64,000 nucleotides of DNA from Cladorhizidae sp. MBARI D1340-BT2 (Eukaryota; Porifera; Demospongiae; Poecilosclerida; Cladorhizidae): the NCBI GenBank assembly GCA_028752905.1, contig JAQNBH010000015.1, positions 38,266,424 to 38,330,423 on the forward strand, read 5' to 3'. Positions 60,687 to 64,000 of the stretch are shown piece after piece. A program made the translations under genes and the position numbers. Numbering within the stretch: the stretch's first letter is position 1; every line of letters starts with the position of its first letter. The notes beneath the pieces are model-generated. The model searched no databases. It worked only from the letters and a program-made list of their open reading frames with translations, and was not told the DNA's origin.

Positions 60687-62645
60687 GTAAGTATTGGCTA
60701 GTATTGGTATTCGGAGCAGTCCTTGTTGATGTCTAGAGATGTAGACCTTATTAGAGATATTAAGGACCCTGAGCACCCCCACACCTTGGAGGAGTTGAAC
60801 GTGGTGAGTGATGAATGGATTAGTGTCCAGTACGGCAGCACAGGAACATCATCATTATCAGAAACCTGCAGTGGCAGCAGCTGGGATGCTGAGACCACCA
60901 CACCTTCAACTGCCACACAAGGTTTGCTATTATGTATTGTCATGCTCATTGTTACTCTCTGTGTGCATGCATAAAATAAGATTTACGTCCACCCACCGGA
61001 CTAATTGTGGAAGATCTACACCTCTTGCTATATTCAGTATAGCCTGGAAAGGGGTGAGGGGGAGAGGGGGGAATGGTGGACATTTCACTGCTGTCATGGT
61101 GACTGAACAGTAAACCCATTCAAACTTAGCAAGCCAGATTTATTAAAATATTAGTTTGCTTAAAGTATTGGCAATGATAGGCTATTTCAGTGTATTGAGG
61201 GGATGGTATATTATATATAGCAAGCCCTACATTAATTTGACCCACTTTTTATAAAATTGCAGCCGGCAAAATCCCCCAAACCAGAGAGTCCATTATTTCA
61301 GCTAAAACTCACAGTCATCTTCTTAGCTGCCTATATAAATGGTGTGGGTTTGGGCTCAACAAGACTCCAGAAGACTCCAGGTGTCTTGAATGCTTCGCTG
61401 AAGCAGTAAACTGGCAGTGCAAAGAAGAGCGTGTTTGGGCTCAACAAGACTCCAGAAGACTCCAGGTGTCTTGAATGCTTCGCTGAAGCAGTAAACTGGC
61501 AGTGCAAAGAAGAGCGTGTAAAAAAATAAGTTCTTGAAATTCATCTTATCCCCTTACAACTCGTGTATATTATACGTCCAATTATTGAAGTTTAAGTACT
61601 ATAGCACTGCACATCCACTCGGGTTCTCAACTGCGGTAATAAATTTTAAAAAACATGGGTAGTGGTGACAATGCAATCAAGCTGGCTCACGTGCTATTGT
61701 CAAATTTTGACCAAAAAATCAAGGAAACAGGACTGTGCTCATGGAGACTCAAACAGTTAGATGACCCTTTACCTCTTATGTACAACATTACATGCTTTAA
61801 ATGGTAAAGGGTCGTCTAAACTAGTTGGCCGAGTGTTGCATTGGGTGTAGTCAATTGACCTTTGACCCTCGAATCGTGCTCAAACACTGATTGGTCTGGC
61901 GCTGTGTTTCAGACACTGGATTAGAAATCCAGCATCTGAAACACAGCGTTGGACCAATCAGAACATCGCATGTCAGCAGCAGCTCAGGTGAAAGGTCAAT
62001 TGACAACATGCAACTCAATGCAATGCTCAGCCAGCGTCGTGTTGACCACAGCCTTTAGACTACCTGCAGTCACTCCCTATCCACAGGCTAGATCTGTAAC
62101 GAGTTCACTCTAATTATAGGCAATTATAGCTCTGTCCACTCTAATATCTGTGGTCATAAAGTGTGTAATAGTTGTGTTCTTATGATCTCTGCACCCTCCA
62201 TTTTCCTGAGCAAACCTATGCCTCCATATTTGGTAATTTTTATGTGACAGAATCTTTCATTAGAATGCAGACTATAGATGTTGTGTAGGTTATCCTTAGA
62301 ATTAGACCATTTCTAACAAAATGCATTCCTGTCCCATTAACTGGTGAGGGGTTGTGTTCTTATGCAGATGGTACAGATGAGAAAAATGCTGTGATCAGGA
62401 TAGAGTTCAGACCAACAGTGCCACATTGCTCCCTGGCCACTCTGATTGGTCTGTGCCTGCGTGTGAAGCTGGAGCGGACCCTGGTCATGCCCTATAAGTT
62501 GGATATACTGGTAGGGGAGGGCACTCACTCGATAGAAGAGGATGTCAACAAGCAGATCAACGATAAGGAACGGGTCGCAGCGGCCATGGAGAACCCAGGA
62601 CTCAGAGATATGGTGGAGGAATGCATTAAGGAGGTGGACTACTAG
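60602..62645 (+). CDS. CIAO2A: CIAO2A-like cytosolic Fe-S assembly factor (MIP18 family), 3 exons
   Basis: Composite entry. CIAO2 proteins join CIAO1 (and MMS19) in the cytosolic iron-sulfur targeting complex that delivers Fe-S clusters to apoproteins; CIAO2A is the form linked to IRP1 maturation. The spliced product is about 179 residues: exon 1 (NPNPILYE start), exon 2 ([20 protein letters not shown]), exon 3 ([40 protein letters not shown]). PHCS carries the conserved Cys. The C-terminal half is closest to CIAO2A, while NPNPILYE and [14 protein letters not shown] recall CIAO2B, so orthology is slightly uncertain. About 35 extra residues, Ser/Thr/Gly-rich, sit at the end of exon 2. Confidence 0.9.
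60745..60921 (+). CDS. CIAO2A: CIAO2A-like exon 2
   Basis: 177 nt. The acceptor GATGTAG|AC at 60743-60744 was chosen because it gives [15 protein letters not shown], an ungapped match to EIFDLIRSINDPEHP; two upstream AGs give an insertion or a stop. The donor CAAG|GTTTGC at 60922 is weak and was chosen for phase. If it is right, [20 protein letters not shown] and about 15 more residues form a family-atypical insert before the next strand. Confidence 0.7.
61348..61517 (+). repeat. 85-bp direct tandem duplication
   Basis: Two nearly identical 85-bp copies starting GTTTGGGCTCAACAAGACTC at 61348 and 61433, in CIAO2A intron 2. A faint relative occurs near 44470-44540. Confidence 0.93.
61825..62033. 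mobile_element. Foldback MITE-like element, about 210 bp, in CIAO2A intron 2
   Basis: Inner arms CGCTGTGTTTCAGACACTGG and CATCTGAAACACAGCG are almost exact; outer arms share TCAATTGACCTTT and GCATTG. The centre is at about 61924. No coding capacity or clear target duplication. Confidence 0.75.
62368..62645 (+). CDS. CIAO2A: CIAO2A-like exon 3 (terminal coding exon)
   Basis: 278 nt: 2 nt plus 92 codons including TAG at 62643-62645. Acceptor TTCTTATGCAG|AT at 62366-62367. Encodes the FeS-assembly P-like core: [40 protein letters not shown], then [20 protein letters not shown] and [16 protein letters not shown]. Near-identical to CIAO2A over IGLCLRVKL and [15 protein letters not shown]. Confidence 0.95.
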
Positions 62646-62724
62646 CTTTATCAGTGTCGCCAACTCTCGAGACTAACAGCGTATCCATTCATTGACTTTG
62701 TGTCATTATTTTATCAATTTTTTA

Positions 62725-62730
62725 AATAAA
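62725..62730 (+). terminator. AATAAA polyadenylation signal of CIAO2A-like
   Basis: AATAAA 80 bp after the stop codon, followed by a TTGGTC/TTG-containing stretch. Good position for the mRNA 3' end. Confidence 0.75.
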
Positions 62731-63509
62731 ACTATGCTCATTGGTCAGCATTGCCATGGACGACCAGTATCAGCCGCGGATGTTCCAGATGTCAAAAGTG
62801 TTGCCCACGTAGCGTTGAATCTGGGGTTTCCCCTTTTCTTCCCCCCCCCCGTGTCATTAGCACGGTAGCGAGTCCCTTGCCATGCCTACATCTCTGTTGA
62901 GTATATAGCCGTGTGCAACTAGACTACTGCGGCATCCATTGCTTTCAGGGACTATTTTTTAATGTGAACTTTAATAACAACGAAACAAGGCAGGTGTTAG
63001 TCAAGGAATATATATATATATTTTAAACAACGGGTATATATATAAAAACAAAAACAATAACTATATTTTGTTGTTATATAATTATGAGGCCTTTTGAAGC
63101 ACACCAGAATGAGCGGGCATGTCCTGAATCATTACCCCTTACATCGTGTGACATCACGAATTGATACTGCTGAGCCTGTTAAGGCCACCACATATACTAC
63201 TGAGACTATGTAACAGTAACTAACACTAAGAACAATTTATATTATCAACTGTACTTAATTACTAATAGGTAGTTATGAGTGTCCTACTGCTCAAGGAGGG
63301 GGGGACGGGAGGGGACCAAAGATCATTCCTTAGCTCACCATACAACAGTTCCTTTCTCCTCTGCCACCACTTCCCTACCCAATACATAACACACTCGCCC
63401 ACCTCCTCCATCGCTTACTCCCTCCACATATTTCCCCAACAGCAATGCCACCTTGCCCACTCTTCTATATTCATCCAGCTACTGACCAGCTCCTACAATT
63501 CTGCGCACC
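62731..63509. other. Intergenic sequence, no gene recognised
   Basis: Contains a run of C at 62840-62849, (TA)n at 63009-63020 and otherwise unique AT-rich DNA. A pyrimidine-rich open frame on the plus strand (63275-63613) is antisense to the retroelement and is not called. Confidence 0.5.
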
Positions 63510-64000
63510 TCATCCACCAGTACCAGCCGACCCCTCTCGAATTCCTCGCACAAATTCCTCACACATTACCAAGAAGTGACCCACATCCCCCCATGCTCCA
63601 CTATCACGCATGATACGACTCTCATCCCTAACTATCCCACATCTCTTCTTATCCTCTAACAACCCAGCTGATGCAGTCTTCAGTCTAAATTGCAACCGCA
63701 CACCTTCCTGACCATGCATGGACCTCACATACCTCTCCACCCCTGCACCATTCTTTGCAAATTTATAAAACTTCAGCGTACTCTTGCTGTATACTTCCTC
63801 CTCCCAGTCCTTCTCATTTCTCACCTTCACTTTCCCCTTCCAATTTGTGTACTGACCCAACCTCATTGTTTATCTCGTATTTTCTCCTCAAGATCTCACC
63901 ATCTGATTCCTCCATCCTCTCTTAGTTTATTTTTACCAATCTGCTGAACACCTCTAATATCTTCCCAAACAAAACCTTCATCTCTTCCCTCCTCTCCTCC
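63510..64000 (-). mobile_element. Non-LTR retrotransposon fragment (C-terminal part of ORF2-like protein)
   Basis: The minus-strand frame 63510-63866 reads WKGKVKVRNEKDWEEEVYSK, ERYVRSMHGQEGVRLQFRLK, ASAGLLEDKKRCGI and GDVGHFLVMCEEF. The GHFLxxCxEF ending and the RLKTASAGLLEDKKRC stretch are typical of the tail after the reverse transcriptase in non-LTR elements (a zinc-knuckle-like HxxxxC pattern). The frame breaks at 63866, but related Lys/Arg/Glu-rich sequence continues to the window edge. The reverse transcriptase core would be expected to the right. Confidence 0.65.

Noticed and set aside
63275..63613. Plus-strand gene at the right edge
   Set aside because: Antisense to the retrotransposon fragment and strongly pyrimidine-rich; no homology.
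1..64000. tRNA or rRNA genes
   Set aside because: I saw no cloverleaf with A and B boxes and no conserved rRNA segments on reading through; a covariance-model search would be needed to exclude degenerate copies.

Overview
This is nuclear DNA from an animal, most likely a marine invertebrate. The evidence is a spliced, metazoan-type WDR81 gene with GT-AG introns, a spliced CIAO2-type gene, several eukaryotic DNA-transposon families and a very heavy load of minisatellites. A sponge fits the base composition and repeat style, but that is an impression, not a demonstration. I see no bacterial features, CRISPR arrays, rRNA or tRNA genes.

The backbone of the window is one gene. WDR81 (BEACH-WD40 endosomal protein) runs on the minus strand from its start codon at 60415 to at least 2120. 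I could place eight coding exons: 60248-60415, 54523-54752, 47210-47366, 40190-42514, 29688-29929, 9294-11115, 8869-8988 and 2120-3019. Their phases join without conflict and give 1,988 codons. The WD40 propeller must lie beyond the left edge. Exons make up about 6 kb of 58 kb; about half of the intron sequence is tandem repeat.

Layout from left to right: a piggyBac-like transposase fragment running into a 55-bp satellite (1-2087); WDR81 exon 8; a dispersed repeat; abutting 51-bp and 42-bp arrays (4.9-8.2 kb); a small MITE; exons 7 and 6; a 16.8-kb array of a 40-bp unit containing a 100-N gap (12.5-29.3 kb); exon 5 with a triplicated splice acceptor; a decayed pogo/Tigger-like transposase (31.1-33.3 kb); a 4.7-kb transposon with TIRs of about 730 bp (33.3-38.0 kb); 25-bp and 17-bp arrays; exon 4 (BEACH domain); many small repeats; exon 3; a TTAA-flanked foldback element inside telomere-like repeats (48.7-49.7 kb); 27-bp and 18-bp arrays; a 38-bp array that repeats the exon 2 splice donor; exon 2; 53-bp and 18-bp AT-rich arrays; a second copy of the piggyBac-associated repeat (59.2-59.7 kb); exon 1.

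At the right end, CIAO2A-like (cytosolic Fe-S targeting; three exons, 60602-62645) is transcribed on the plus strand, head to head with WDR81. The two start codons are 186 bp apart, so they probably share a promoter. A non-LTR retrotransposon fragment lies on the minus strand at the edge (63510-64000).

The most interesting observations are minisatellites that grew out of exon-intron junctions (exon 2 donor repeated 18 times, exon 5 acceptor three times, exon 7 acceptor region partly twice), and one small C-terminal module that appears at the end of two otherwise unrelated transposases.
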